In this document: piece by piece, positions 31,126-42,875 of the stretch
How the letters are laid out: each line of letters begins with the position of its first letter
How positions within the stretch are numbered: the stretch's first letter is position 1
NCBI GenBank assembly: GCA_026018925.1
Contig: JAKSZU010000005.1
Coordinates: 24,430,779 to 24,494,778 of the forward strand
Reading direction: 5' to 3'
DNA: 64,000 nt
DNA from: Tupaia tana
Lineage: Eukaryota > Chordata > Mammalia > Scandentia > Tupaiidae
Position numbers and translations under genes: made by a program
The notes under the pieces: model-generated
What the model was told of the DNA's origin: nothing
Databases searched by the model: none
The model's input: the letters and a program-made list of their open reading frames with translations, nothing else

Positions 31126-31319
31126 TGCCTATAGATCTTCTCCCAGAAAGTACTCTGAATGAGAGCTAGATGTGATAGGTAGATGAGATCACCAAGGGAG
31201 GTAATACAGATAAAAGGTCCAACGAAATATAAATAAATATACCCAAGCTTGGTAATCTCATAATTTACTTTATTTAGACTACAGGAATGAAATGCAAAAT
31301 AGATTTTTCACTCTTTTAG

Positions 31320-31470
31320 CAGTTTGTTATTGCCCACTTCCTATGTGCCATGCACTGTTCTGGGGACAGAACATATCAGTGAACACAATATTGACATAGT
31401 CACTGCCCTCAGGGGGGCTGAAATTCTGAGAGAATTAGGCAGTCCAGGAGACAGATCAGTATAGTATACA
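31320..31470 (+). mobile_element. Ancient L2/MIR-class remnant
   Basis: CTATGTGCCATGCACTGTTC, AGTGAACACAATATTGACAT, and CACTGCCCTCAGGGGGGCTG follow the order of the widespread 'tgtgccaggcactgttct' mammalian repeat. Confidence 0.5.
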
Positions 31471-31817
31471 CACCAACATACAGAAGATGATAGATGCTAA
31501 TGGAGAAAAATAAATCTTTGAAGAAGAGGAAAGAAGTTCAGGATTTGCAGTTTTAATGGTGGTGGGTCAGACAAGGTAATACTTGAGCAGACTTAAAGGA
31601 GATATGTGGACTGAGCCATTGTGGTATGAGGCATATGGGCAAGAACATTCCATGAGAGATCAAAGTAAGAACAAAGTTCCTCTGGTGGGGTACTGTCTGG
31701 TGTGTAGGAAGAACAGGGAGGATGTCTGGATTGGCATGAAGGAGATGGGGAGAAGGAGAGCTGAGGATCCAGTGGGTAGGGGAAGGAAGGAGTCAGGTTG
31801 TGTAAAAGGGTGTTTGT

Positions 31818-31821
<4 letters not shown>

Positions 31822-31857
<36 letters not shown>

Positions 31858-32109
31858 GAGAGATTTTTTTCGCTGTAGGGCGTGTGCGCTCGCCAGACAG
31901 AGAGAGACATTAGAGACAGAAAGCGAGAAATCACCCCCCAGGGGGGATGGTCACGCCGCAATCCCTTCTCCTCCATTCTCCTCTCGGGATCTTGGGCACG
32001 CATGCACACGTGCCCGGCGTGAGTTTTAAGCCACCGGGTCCGGGACACGAACCGCGGTCGACTACGTGGGAGTCCAGCGACATAGCCATTACGCTAACTG
32101 CTGGTTCCC
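31822..32109 (-). mobile_element. SINE-A, young full-length copy
   Basis: T run of about 32, CGCTGTAGGGCGTGTGCGCT, perfect CCCCCCAGGGGGGATGG core and head complement ACGCTAACTGCTGGTTCCC. Duplication GGTGTTTGTAAGG at 31809-31821 and 32110-32122. CpGs are largely intact. Confidence 0.96.
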
Positions 32110-32370
32110 GGTGTTTGTAAGGGTTTTGGCTTTTGGAGGAGCAATATGGTCTGACTTCTTTGACAGAATTGCTGTGACTTCTGTGTGGAGGAGAACAGGT
32201 TGGGGACCAAAGAGGAGAAGAAGGGGGCCAATGGGAGGGGGTTAGGATAGAAGCAGTAGAGTTGGGGAAAATGGCCTGATATTGATATATTTTGGAAGTG
32301 GAACTACCAGTATGATTGACTGGTAGATCTGACACGAGGTGTATGAAGGAGAGAAATTAAGAATGCCCCA

Positions 32371-32378
<8 letters not shown>

Positions 32379-32402
<24 letters not shown>

Positions 32403-32654
32403 GAGAGGTTTTCTGCTATAGGGCGTGTGCACTCGCCAGACAGACAGAGAGAGACATAGAGACAGAAAGCGAGAAATCACCCCCCAGGGGGGATGGTCAT
32501 GCTGCAATCCCTTCTCCTCCATTCTCCTCTCGGGATCTTGGGCACGCATGCACATGCGCCCGGTGTGAGTTTTAAGCCACCGGGTCCGGGACGCGAACCG
32601 CGGTCGAATACGTGGGAGTCCAGCGACATAGCCATTACGCTAACTGCTGGCTCC
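32379..32654 (-). mobile_element. SINE-A, young full-length copy
   Basis: Duplication TGCCCCAGGGTTTTT (32364-32378 and 32655-32669) abutting AACC, an L1-endonuclease-like TTTT/AA site. The internal sequence is almost identical to the copy 270 bp upstream. Confidence 0.96.
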
Positions 32655-32669
32655 TGCCCCAGGGTTTTT

Positions 32670-33000
32670 AACCTGAGTAACTGAAAGGTGGAATTGCCAT
32701 GAATTGGAATGGGAAAGACTCTGAGCAACAGATCACCAGGGAGGTCAGGAGTTCAATTCTAGGCATGTTAAATTTTGTATCAGGGGTCTGTATTAGATAT
32801 TCACATGAAGATGTTAGCTGTTGAGTATACAGTTTTGAAGTTCAGGGGAGTGGCCTAGGCTGGAGATGTCCATTTGAGAGTTGTCTCTGTACATGTGGCA
32901 TTTGAAAATTGAGGCTGGATGAGATCACCAAGTGAGGGAGTGTAGATAGAGAAGATAAAAAGTCTGACTGAGTTGTAAATACTTGAGGTCAGGGACACTT
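32670..33000. other. Unassigned sequence
   Basis: No element or gene recognised. Confidence 0.4.
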
Positions 33001-33015
33001 AGAATTGGATGAGGG

Positions 33016-33172
33016 GGCCCGCAGATGGCATGGTGGTTAAGGTGCAGGACTCCCATGTGGCCAACTATGATTTGAGTCTTAGACCTGGCGGCTTTCTCTC
33101 TCTGTGTCAAGTGCATATGCCCTATAGCAAATTAAAAAATAATAATAAAAACAAACAAAATTAAATAATTGT
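33016..33172 (+). mobile_element. SINE-B
   Basis: Head GGGGCCCGCAGATGGCATGG, B box GATTTGAGTCT, end CCCTATAGCAAATTAAAAAA and TTAAATAATTGTTAAA. Confidence 0.88.
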
Positions 33173-33174
33173 TA

Positions 33175-33660
33175 AAGAGGAAAAAAACAGTTGGGTGTTG
33201 GTGACTTTAGCACTTGGTTACTCAAAATTCTTCCTTCTCTGCCTCAGTCACTGTTATGTGCTATTCAACTATTATTTCAGAGTGGATTTCTCACCGGAGA
33301 AGATAGATCTTAAGTAGTCATTTGTAAAGGACCTCAAAGGAAAGGTGAGGTTGTTTTACCCTTTTGTTTTCTATGTCAGAGTGATTCTAGGTTGTTCTGG
33401 GCATTCCTTGATTTCTACACTAATGAGCTGTGTTATAATATAGTTTGAATGAAGTTCATGATGTCACCAACTCTCCAAAGTGCTTTACTTAACTGACTGA
33501 TCTCTAGTAATAAAATACATTATTCTGACAGTTGACTTTAAATAGCACATAACTAATAATATTAATTTGAATGATTTATTTTTCATGAAAGATTACAGAC
33601 TATTAGGAGTATTTTTGTGTTTTTTTTTTTTTTTTTTTTTGAGTAAAGTCGAGTAGTTTT
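33175..33660. other. Unassigned sequence with poly-T tract
   Basis: Includes about 21 T at 33620-33640; nothing gene-like. Confidence 0.4.
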
Positions 33661-33673
33661 CTTGATGGAACTG

Positions 33674-33743
33674 TTGGATTGTCAGGAAAGTCATGACACA
33701 CTTTTGCGAAGAAAAATATGTCATGATTTTCCCAATGACCTAA
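33674..33743. mobile_element. Mariner-type miniature element, family 2
   Basis: TTGGATTGTCAGGAAAGTCA left end; TCATGATTTTCCCAATGACC then TAA right end, followed by TA. Confidence 0.82.
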
Positions 33744-33775
33744 TATTTAGAAATTTTTCTTTATGGTGTGTCTTA

Positions 33776-34127
33776 GTTTGTTCAGATTGTTATAACTGAA
33801 TACAAAGACTGTGTGGCTTTAACAACAGAAATTTATTTTCTCATAGTTCTTGAGACTGGATATCCAAGATATTGTTGCTAGCACGGCTCAGTTCTGGTGA
33901 GGGCTTTCTCCCTGGTTTGCAGATGGCTGCTTTGTTCTCACATGGTCTTTCCTCTCAGTGTGACAGCTCTGGTGTTCCTTGCTCTTAATAAGGGCATCAG
34001 TTGTTTTGACCTCATTTAACCTTCATTATCTCCATAATGCCCTCTGTTCAGATACAGTCATATTGGGGTTGAAGCTTCAACATGAGAATTCTGGTGGAAG
34101 GGAAGACACAATTTAGCACATAATACA
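33776..34127 (-). mobile_element. MLT1-type (ERVL-MaLR) LTR
   Basis: The order TGTGTCTTAGTTTGTTCAGA, AACAACAGAAATTTATTTTC, CTCATAGTTCTTGAGACTGG, GTGAGGGCTTTCTCCCTGGT, ATAAGGGCATCAG, ATTGGGGTTGAAGCTTCAAC and GAAGACACAATTTAGCACA is the complement of the MLT1 LTR. The AATAAA-type signal appears as AGAAATTTATTTTC. No internal sequence remains. Confidence 0.88.
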
Positions 34128-34385
34128 ATTTATTTTTCAATTTCTCTACCTCTGATATGAGGACATTCTATCAATTTCTTGTCAGATATCTGTTCCAGAA
34201 TAATTTTTAAAGGATGCCATTTTCCTGTATGTATGCATGTATGGATGTTAAACATAAATGTATTCTTTTCAAAGAATGTTTTTCTAACATGTTGTACATT
34301 TTATAGCATTTTATATTTTCAGTGTAGTTTTTGTTAGACAGCTTAACAGTTTGCATTTTAGAAACTGGTCCTTAAGTTTCCTTTT

Positions 34386-34609
34386 TTTAAAAAAGTTTAT
34401 TTTTACTTTATTTTTCTGAGAGAGTGAGAGCACAACCCCAAGAGGGTCTTCGTGTAGTGATCCTACCCCAGCTTCTGCCAGCCTGAGCCATGGGAATGCA
34501 CATGTGCCCAGCATATATAGGGAGACACTGGGACACAAACCCAGGACCTTTCTGTGCGGCCTCAACTTTTTGTGGGATGTTGTGTTACTGCTGTGCCACT
34601 GTCATTGGC
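34386..34609 (-). mobile_element. SINE-D
   Basis: AAAAAAGTTTATTTTTACTT, CTGAGAGAGTGAGAGCACAA, CAAGAGGGTCTTCGTGTAGT, TATAGGGAGACACTGGGACA, and a head complement ending GTCATTGGC. Confidence 0.85.
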
Positions 34610-35150
34610 TTGATCTTTTAAGTTTCTGTAGCATTGGAGTACTGTTTCTAGAGGATTTTGTGGTTTTAAGGGAGTCCTTGTCATACAGTATCTGTTCAGT
34701 GAATGAATGAATTTGGGTTTGTGTGTGTTTGTGTGTGTGAGCATGCATGTGTGTTGGGGAGAGTTTGTACTGCAATGAAAATGGAAATGTAAAAATTATA
34801 ACCTTAGCTTGTTTGTGGAAGTTTTATTTTTCTTGCAAAGTTTTCTACCTTTATCATTATTGAGGAGTTCTTTTTGATCCAGACTGACTCATTGGAAGCA
34901 TGGGGCTCCTTTAGAATACTGCTTGCCTGTGCCTCCTGAGATTTTGGTTTGAGAGTGAGGAAGATGGGAGGCAGAGTTCTGCCTTGTAAGTATGCCGAAG
35001 AACAAGCCATGAAGGGTTCAAACACTTTGTGTTTATAATTCCACTTTTATTTATCTGTACCATTTACTAAACCACCTAAAATTATATTGAAAAAAATTTT
35101 AATGTTCATTTTTTTGCTATTAATCTATATTTGATGCTTTTTAAAATTTT
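34610..35150. other. Mostly unassigned; L2-like tail near 34665-34712
   Basis: ATACAGTATCTGTTCAGTGAATGAATGAAT-type text (34685-34712) resembles the L2 3' end. The rest is unrecognised. Confidence 0.35.
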
Positions 35151-35154
35151 TGAA

Positions 35155-35376
35155 CTTTTTTTTTTTTAATTTGCTCTAGGACACATGCAAGAGAAAGCAC
35201 CCCCTGTGGGGGCTGGCCATGCTGCAATTTTTCTTTATTCTCCTCTCAAGATTTTGGTCACACATGCACACACACATGCCTGCATGTTCCTTAAGCTGCT
35301 GCAGGATCTGGGACTTGAGCCACACTGTTGGCCATGTGGGATCCCGCTCTCTTAACTACCATGCCACTGGCTGGTC
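35155..35376 (-). mobile_element. SINE-C
   Basis: TTTTTAATTTGCTCTAGGAC, CACCCCCTGTGGGGGCTGGC core, and head complement CCACTGGCTGGTCC. Confidence 0.84.
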
Positions 35377-35467
35377 CTTCTTTTATTTAAGTCAGTTTCA
35401 GATATTTTTATGTAATTGAAAACATTCTCTTATATTACTGTTATAAATGCTTTAGCATTTATTTCTT

Positions 35468-35713
35468 TTCATAGTGTGCTAGAAGGCCTGTGCATTTGCT
35501 AGAGAGAGACAGAGAGAGATGGCGAGGGAGAAAGCACCTCCCAATGGGATGTGATCATGACACAGTGCCTACTCCATTTCTCTATCCTGTAAGGACCTTG
35601 AGCATGCACATATGCTTGCTGTGCCTTTTAAACTGCTGGGGCCAGGATTCCAACCATGCATGGTCAGCCATGTGGGATCTAACTCCCTTAACCACTAAGC
35701 TATGGGACCAGCA
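35468..35713 (-). mobile_element. SINE-C
   Basis: GAAGGCCTGTGCATTTGCTA, GAGAGAGACAGAGAGAGATG, CACCTCCCAATGGGATGTGA, and head complement TATGGGACCAGC. Confidence 0.78.
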
Positions 35714-35764
35714 TAGCCATAGCATGTATTTCATATGAGATTCTCTTGCAGATTTATGTGTTTA

Positions 35765-35894
35765 CCTTTCTTGAGTTAGTTTACAGTAGAATCCAAGTTC
35801 CACAAAAACAAGGAATTAAGTTTTACTCTACTTTTCTCTTAGTACCCAGATACTAGTACATAGTAGATATTCAGTAAATATTCTTGCATGAATA
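35765..35894 (+). mobile_element. L2 3'-end remnant
   Basis: CTAGTACATAGTAGATATTC then AGTAAATATTCTTGCATGAA is the usual L2 ending. The SINE-D at 35895 inserted in it. Confidence 0.6.
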
Positions 35895-36091
35895 GGGCCT
35901 CGTAATGTGGTGGTGCAGTGGTGGCACAGCTAATCAGTGATGGGAAAGGTCCTGAATCCTCCCTGAGCTTGTGGGTACATATACAGGCCTGTGATATGGG
36001 CAGGCTGAGACTAAGAATGAATTGTGGCATGAGGATCTTGTTGGGAGTGTCTGTGTCTCTCTACATGGCTCTCATGAAACAAATTTTAAAA
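35895..36091 (+). mobile_element. SINE-D, plus orientation
   Basis: Head GGGCCTCGTAATGTGGTGGT, centre AGGATCTTGTTGGGAGTGTC, end CTCATGAAACAAATTTTAAA. Duplication TTCTTGCATGAA / TTCTTGCATAAG flanks it. This gives the reading orientation for the whole D family. Confidence 0.88.
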
Positions 36092-36103
36092 ATTCTTGCA
36101 TAA

Positions 36104-37140
36104 GTAAATACTGTAGACACTAATTTGCATGCTTTTTATTATGTGTCATTAAAATTTTGTTACATAATTAGTGGTTGCTTAATAATTTATTTTATAGATC
36201 TGGCATAATTTGCTCTAAATCAACTCTCTCGTTTGGCATATTTGTTGCTTCTCTATTTTATTAAATAACACTGAAAGGAACATCTTTATTTGTAAATCTT
36301 GCTCTCATTTGTGTTTCTTACTTTAGGATATATTACTAGAAGAATTATTAGTTGTTGTGTTTTAAATAAGACTCATACCATATACTAACAATAAAAATAG
36401 AACTATTTATACTTTTTAAAGTATAAATTTTAGAAGAGCCTCTTTCTCCTAGAATTCAATCCCTAATACTATTTTCTTTTCATTTGTATTCACTCCCATA
36501 GGCAATCCCATCTTTTGCTATTCTGTTCTAGGCCTTCAGTTACAGCTAAGGCTGGTGATTTATAGCTTTTGCTCTAGGCTCTAACTCTGCATTTATTGGA
36601 TGTCTGAAGATTCCTCCTGCACCTCAAGCTCACCATCTCTAAGAGTGTAATTAATGTCAAAATCTGCTCCCTGCTACTTTTATTCCCTTTTGAGATAAAT
36701 AAAGGTAAAATTTTCTCGGTACCTAAGTTGGGATTATGGGAGTGATTCTCAGCTCTTCCCTTTTATCTTTATCCTTCACCAGTTGCAGTATGCCTGCTTA
36801 TTTCTATGCTTGTTGCTGCTTCCTTGGCTTAAGCTTATTGCCATCTCTTTCCTGAATGCTCATTATTATTGCCCTGCCCTGCCTTCTGTATCACTTTCCT
36901 CTAATACATCATCCGCACTGCCAGAGTTATCTCCCTATAACGCCTGTCTTCTGTTACTTTCCTACATAAATTGAATTCTGGCCCCTCCTCCTAGTTGCTT
37001 GTAGAGATGTTGGAACTCTGTATCCAGCAGAGCAGCTCTGCCTGTCTTCCTGCCATTCTGCCTTTCATCCTTACATAAGGATTTTCCTCCTCCTTTTCTT
37101 GAATATCTTGAACTCTTAGAGCTCCATATATTGTGTATGT
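36104..37140. other. Unassigned sequence
   Basis: No young repeat or gene. Pyrimidine-rich text around 36780-37090 could be a decayed L2, but is too diverged to call. Confidence 0.35.
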
Positions 37141-37145
37141 GTGGG

Positions 37146-37270
37146 GGGTAGACTTTAAAAAGTTCATGGACAACACATATCATGAAAAACAATGTGTGGA
37201 TTTGGAAAAAAATACATCAAAATAAAATTGTATTTTAATTAATTTTTTCACCAACTTTTTGAAGTACTCG
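37146..37270 (+). mobile_element. Mariner-type miniature element, family 1
   Basis: GGTAGACTTTAAAAAGTTCA left end; ACCAACTTTTTGAAGTACTC right end; centre AAAAAACAATGTGTGGATTT-like text. Confidence 0.8.
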
Positions 37271-37754
37271 CATGTATGTTTTATATTATACTTCTGTGGT
37301 CAGGTTCTGCATAGAACTTTTACCAAGAATACTTGTTCATGTGACAGTCATCTTCCAGTTCAGCTCAGGAAAGACTTTCTTGACTTACCCTTTCCCAATG
37401 ACAGTGTCCTTTTCTATGCAACCACCAGCAGTGGATTAGCACTTCAGTGACAGTCTTCAGTATCATTTGTTGATAATATGTATGCACAGGTTTGTGTGCT
37501 AGGTGTAATAATGTCTGGCAGTGTCTAATAATATAATCATCACACCCATACTTATGAGTAGAGATGAGGTCTGCCTTTGGGAGAGTGAACTCTTGTAGAC
37601 TTTGGAAGGGGGATGCTGTCCAGGTAGTAGGAGTGGTGGTGAATGAAGGGGAGAATAGAAACTGAATATGGATCTTGATATCCTCGTGTCTCCAGGGTTG
37701 ACAGATTCAGCTGATATTTTATGGAGCATTCAAACTATTAACAGGAAACTCGAC
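37271..37754. other. Unassigned sequence
   Basis: No element or gene recognised. Confidence 0.4.
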
Positions 37755-37771
37755 AAAAATAAAAGCAGCTT

Positions 37772-38045
37772 GAGAACCAGCAGTTAGCGTAATGGCTATG
37801 TCGCTGGACTCCCACGTAGTTGACTGCGGTTTGCGTCCCGGACCCGGTGGCTTAAAACTCACTCCGGGAGCGTGTGCGTGTGTGCCCAAGATCCCAAGAG
37901 GAGAATGGAGGAGAAGGGATTGCAGCGTGACTATCCCCCCTGAGGGGTGATTTCTTGCTTTCTGTCTCTATGTCTCTCTCTGTCTGTCTGGCGAGCGCAC
38001 GCGCCCTATAGCGAAAACCTCTCCAAAATAAATAAATAAATAAAT
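37772..38045 (+). mobile_element. SINE-A, full length
   Basis: Head GAGAACCAGCAGTTAGCGTA, CGGACCCGGTGGCTTAAAAC, CCCCCCTGAGGGGTGATTTC core, end CCCTATAGCGAAAACCTCTC and (AAAT)n tail. Duplication AAAAATAAAAGCAGCTT / AAAAATAAAAGGAGCTT (17 bp, one mismatch). Confidence 0.95.
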
Positions 38046-38062
38046 AAAAATAAAAGGAGCTT

Positions 38063-38455
38063 TAGTTAAGATAAATGTGAGGATTTACAATATCAAAATA
38101 CTTATTGTTTGGAATAGCCACATTCTTGTACCTTTTCAGTGGGTAGATTGGCCATCGTTATCTTTATTTGTAGAAATCAAAGAAGAGCTGGATCAGGGAC
38201 AACCAGGACATTGGCCACTTGCCACAGCATCAGTTTTGTCATTTGGAGACAGATCGGTGCCACCACCATAACCTCAAGGAGACTGAGAAAGTGGCATATC
38301 ATCTGCACACACAGATGTGATGGTATCAAGCACTTCCTCTTTGTCAGCAGTGGTCTAAGTAAAGCTGCCAGAATTGTGGTGGTTTTGCTTTTTGCCTCCT
38401 TGTCTGACAGCAGGGTGCATGTTTTGTTTTCAGTAGGAGAGGAGTAATAGCTACC
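38063..38455. other. Unassigned sequence
   Basis: Contains overlapping frames of 64 and 102 codons with no protein motif and no splice-site pair. Confidence 0.35.
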
Positions 38456-38457
38456 AT

Positions 38458-38600
38458 TTATTAGATGCCTGTGTTACCTTGCTCTGGACTTTGCCCGCAA
38501 TAGCCCATCTTCTCTTCACCTTCAACTCTAAGGGGAGGTATTATTAGCTTTATTTTTACAGATGGGGGATTGAAGCTCAGACAGTATAGAAATCTACCTG
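38458..38600 (-). mobile_element. MIR-like element
   Basis: GGGAGGTATTATTAGCTTTATTTTTACAGATGGGGGATTGAAGCTCAGA-type text (38530-38580) matches the MIR core and tail region. Orientation is tentative. Confidence 0.6.
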
Positions 38601-40330
38601 TGATTTTGTCTTCTTGTGGTATAGCATGATAAGATATTTTGAGAGGAGAGAGACCATATCCACATGTCTTTTTATTACACTATATTGTTATAATGTTCTA
38701 TTTTATTATTAGTTGTTGCTGGTAATGCCTTGTTTTATCCAATTTATAAATTAAACTATCACGTGTGTGGATGTATAGGAAAAAACCAGTATATGTAGGG
38801 TTCAGTGCAGGCATCCACTGGGTCTTGGGACACGTTTTCCCTAGATAAAGGGGACTACTGTAATAATTTTCCCCAGGTCTAGAGCTTTTGGTGGTAGGTC
38901 CAGGTGTGGGGCATAGATCTACAACTCCCGCATCTCTGTTCTTTCCCTGTACCATGCAACCTCTGGTCCTCAGAAACTTTCCTACAAGATCATATTGGAT
39001 GCCACTCATCAAATGATCACTGCTACTTAATTAATTGGAGATTTATTTTAATGTTATAAATTTTTTTGTAATAATGAGTTACTTTCCAGGTGGCTGAAAT
39101 TTTACTTTCATTTCTGGGAGGTGACCTTTTCCCCCCCTTGTTTTTATCTTCTCTCATAAACGTTAGTAGTATTGTGGTGTAATGGTGAGCAATTTTGTTC
39201 CCTGATTATTTTAGATACAGTATGAGTTAGGGTTGACTAGAGGGTTGGGAGAATGGACTGTAGACATGACATGTCAAACTGTTACTGCTATGTTTGTCAG
39301 TCTTATTTGAAAACACAGGGGCCCCTGTGGGTGGAAGTTTATGGACCCATTTGTTATAGTGGCTGCTCCTGTACTTCATCCTCAGGGAGAAAACAAAAAC
39401 AAAGTTACTTGTTGGATTGTACATGAAATCATTATGTCAGGTTTAGTATCATAGAGCTAGATTTGAGCTATAGCTCAGTTCTGGAATATGTGAAAATTGT
39501 CATGGTAATAATGAAAAAATAAAAAAGCCATCTCTGCAATGCAGCATTGCTATTTCCAACTGAGCGTGTGCAGATTTCTTGGGTATTTTTGTGCATTTAT
39601 GTTATAGACTTATTTGTCCAAATTTTAGATTCAGCGTATTTAATGAAACTGAATGATTGTACGGATTGAGTTATGATCTAACCCTATTCAATAGATTGTC
39701 GACTATGTGCTATTTTAGCCCAGGATATTTGTCCCCTGGTTTTTCAGTGTGAATTTGAAGAAGGAAGTAAGGGTCATGGGAGGCAAGAGTAACTGTCATC
39801 AGTACCTGTGTTCATTTGTTTTTCTCTTGAAATACCTGTAAATGCAGAGCTCCAAGGTAGAAGCTGAAGTTGGGAAGCTGTAGAAAGCTCAGCAGCTCCC
39901 TGTGGAGGGATGTAGGTTGTGCCTTTTCTAGGGATCCGACTGTGGTTGATGTAATGACAGATTAGAAAGTCAGGATCAAGAGAGCCAAGGTGGGGCAGGA
40001 AGTCGAAGGTAAGGATTCTGGCACCTGAACAGAAACCAGGCAACTATTCAAATCAGGGAAGTAAAAATACAGATACCTAGTGGAGCAAGAATGCAGATAC
40101 TCCAGAAGCAGCATGCAGTCTGAAACCAGGGAGGGGACATAGGTATGGAGAAAGGCAGAGACTGACCAGTAAGAGGTATAAGGCACCTGCAATCATGGTT
40201 AGGAAAACCCAACCTCTTTTGTAGTTCTTATGATGGCCTTGGGATGGCTTCAAGGGCTTTCTGCTTGGAGCTGGGAAGGTGGGGCTATAGGTAAGGGTGA
40301 TCAAATTAGAAAAAGAGAGACCTTTGTCTC
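38601..40330. other. Unassigned sequence
   Basis: 1.7 kb without recognisable SINEs, LINEs or exons. Several overlapping 65-104 codon frames show no motif. Confidence 0.4.
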
Positions 40331-40335
40331 CTACA

Positions 40336-40652
40336 GGTTAATTGTCCCTTATCTGAAATGATTAGCACCAGAAGTGTTTCAGATTTTGGTTGTTTTCAGA
40401 TTTTGGATTATTTGCATGTACACCAACAGTTATCTTGGGGTTCCAACATGAAATTCATTTATGTTCCATGCACACTTTATACACATAGCCAAAAAGTAAT
40501 TTTATGCAATATTTTTGTATCGCAGCATACAACCCATCACATGAAGTCAGATGTGGAATTTTTCACTTGCAACCTCAGGTTGATGCTCAAAAAATTGTGA
40601 AATTAGAAGCATTTTGGATTCCACATTTTCATATTAGAGATGCTGAATCTGT
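40336..40652 (+). mobile_element. Palindrome-ended ancient DNA-transposon-like repeat
   Basis: TTAATTGTCCCTTATCTGAA, CAGAAGTGTTTCAGATTTTG, CAGATTTTGGATTATTTGCA, ATGAAATTCATTTATGTTCC, and ATTAGAGATGCTGAATCTGT follow the order of the common placental 'TCGGATTTTCGGATTAGGGATGC' repeat. A second copy in the opposite orientation lies at 52438. I do not assign its MER name. Confidence 0.7.
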
Positions 40653-40746
40653 AGATTATTCTTTGACAGGTGGCTTCGTAAACAGCAACTTAAGGTATGC
40701 CCATTACATATATGGTACTGTTCTGGACATTAAGAAATATAAGATG

Positions 40747-40872
40747 TGAGTCTTCAAAAGATTCACGGGAAATATGTATTATGGAAAAACTGCATGGATT
40801 TCAAATTCTTTTCCACTAAAACAAATTTGAACTGTAATTCTGTTTTCCCAAAACCTTTTTAAAGTCCTCTCA
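40747..40872 (+). mobile_element. Mariner-type miniature element, family 1
   Basis: GAGTCTTCAAAAGATTCACG left end, TATGGAAAAACTGCATGGAT centre, CAAAACCTTTTTAAAGTCCTC right end. Confidence 0.83.
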
Positions 40873-41129
40873 TAGTTTTTGTCCTCAGAGGGCTTCTGTT
40901 TGAATTGAGGAGACAAAGAATGGCTCTGAAGGGAAACCACACTGGAAAATACCATAGGTTGGGCGTCACATGGATGATACTAGTGGTGAGTTTTGTAGGA
41001 ATTTGGAGGAAGGAGGGGCCTCTCTGGGCTGAGGTGGTCCCAGTAATGTCTAGAAGATAGAGTGAGTCTTAGAAAGGGGCAGTTTGGAATAAATAATGGG
41101 ACTTGGGTGAGGACAACGTACGTGGGTGT

Positions 41130-41290
41130 ATGTTTCACCTTTAATTTCTGTGTGATTTTTGGGCAAGTCCTTATACTCTTAGAACCTGTTTCCTAATTTG
41201 TAAGATACTGCAAAGTAATTCCCATCTTGCTTATGTCAGGGTTGTTGTGGAATAAACGAGATGATTTATGTGAAAGGCCTTTGTAAATAG
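41130..41290 (+). mobile_element. MIR-like element
   Basis: TGTGTGATTTTTGGGCAAGT, AACCTGTTTCCTAATTTGTA, and GGGTTGTTGTGGAATAAACG follow the MIR order. Confidence 0.72.
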
Positions 41291-42875
41291 GATTGTGGAT
41301 CTGAACGTATTTTGTTATAATTTGCCATTTGCAGTGGGGAGCCTGGTGGAAAAGCTTTGTTTTAATTCATTCATCATATGTAAATGAGATGGTACTTTTG
41401 CAATCAAAGGTTTTTAATGAAGGTCATGATTAGATGTAGAAGGAAGGGCTATTTTTAAGTAAGCTTAGTATATGCCTGAAATTTCACATATAAACTTATA
41501 AATGCATAATTAGTATTGAAGATTAATGTTGAACGTGTATCTGAAATGATTTACATTTTTTTGGTTAATAAAATGAGGAAATGTGTTTGAAGAATAAGTT
41601 ACTGAGCTATGCAAAAAATAGGAGTCCATTTAGTAGCAAAATTACATGATGCTTCTCATTCTATAAAACAGGCTATTTTTGGCATTGCTTTGAATCAGGG
41701 ATGAGTTCCAGTTACAGGATTTAGTAATTAAAGCAGAGAAAAATATAAAGTAGTTTAGGCAAGGAAATTTATACTTGGGCTGGATCTGTTTCAAGGTTTA
41801 ATTTGTTATCTCCAAGGGTTTCCCTGGAAGCCACTGATTTATGATCTTTATGGGGTCAAGAGCAATAGGAAATGCTGGAAGATTAGCCAAGGACACAGGT
41901 ACCCCACTTTCTAAAATGCGAGTGTAAAACATTCTGGATTTACCTGGTAAGCTTGTTATCTGCAAAATTCTGAACAAAGGTTCAGGGATCCTTTGGCCTC
42001 ACCCTATTTCTCTTGTCCTTAAACCCTTTGCTTTGGTTACTTGCTTCCACTAACCTCCGGACCTCTGTCCCCTGCACTGCTCCCACCACTCCGTTTCTCT
42101 AGTTCTCCAGCTGCCTCTGCGTATCGCTGAAGAACACTGCATCATGGTGCCATTTGGTACCACTCTACATTTGTACTTAATGATTGTAGATTGTTCCATA
42201 AAAACAGCTAAACAGCTAAACAGCTTTTCACTTGGTCTGAGTCAGCAATCTTTCCTCAAGCTGGAAGCCTTATTTATCATGAACAAGTTATTATTATTTT
42301 ATCTTTTTATGCCCATTGCAAAGAAGCTCATTAACTATTTGGATGAATTGAAACAACTGCTCTTTCGAGTCAGATTCTTGTGCTTTTTGCCTGTGCAGCA
42401 CTTAAAAGTGGTGATCACAGAGCCAAAACGAGGTCACGACACGCAAGGCAGGTCCAGCTCGTCTGGTCGAAGTAGGTCAGGAAGATGCATTGTGATTTTT
42501 GTGTGTTTTTTTTTTTTTCTTAAGCCTAGGCACTTGAAAAAAATTAGTTTCTTTGACAAATGTTTTTTAAGCGCTGTTTTTGTGCTAAATGGTAGGAATT
42601 TTAAAAAAATAAAGATTTCTCACAGGGAAGAATGGAGTTTAGGGTTCAAAAATATCTGAGACTACTCATGTAAAATGAACATTAAAAAAAGAAAGCCTAA
42701 CTCACGTACAGGCGAAAGCATTAAATAATCAGAAAATCCATTTTTTCTTTGAAAAGCAATTATGTTTACTATGAATTTCTCACCATTTTCAATCTCTAAA
42801 TTCATTGGTCCCTGGCAGTTCAGTACCTTTTGTTGTGGTGTTGAATAAAACCATACCTGAACTTCTTTTCCTTCC
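41291..42875. other. Unassigned sequence; 171-codon frame not supported
   Basis: The frame at 42144-42659 lacks a start context, domain or flanking splice sites, and ends in low-complexity text. Nothing else is recognisable. Confidence 0.4.

Noticed and set aside
31593-32335. Overlapping minus-strand frames of 151 and 134 codons with shared peptides such as PKIPRGEWRRRDC
   Set aside because: The shared peptides come from translating SINE-A copies in the same frame. They recur at 4491, 19707 and 32477 for that reason and are not a gene family.
42144-42659. 171-codon plus-strand frame, the longest outside L1
   Set aside because: No domain, no flanking splice sites and low-complexity C-terminal part (Phe-rich from a T run). 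Frames of this size are expected in AT-rich DNA.
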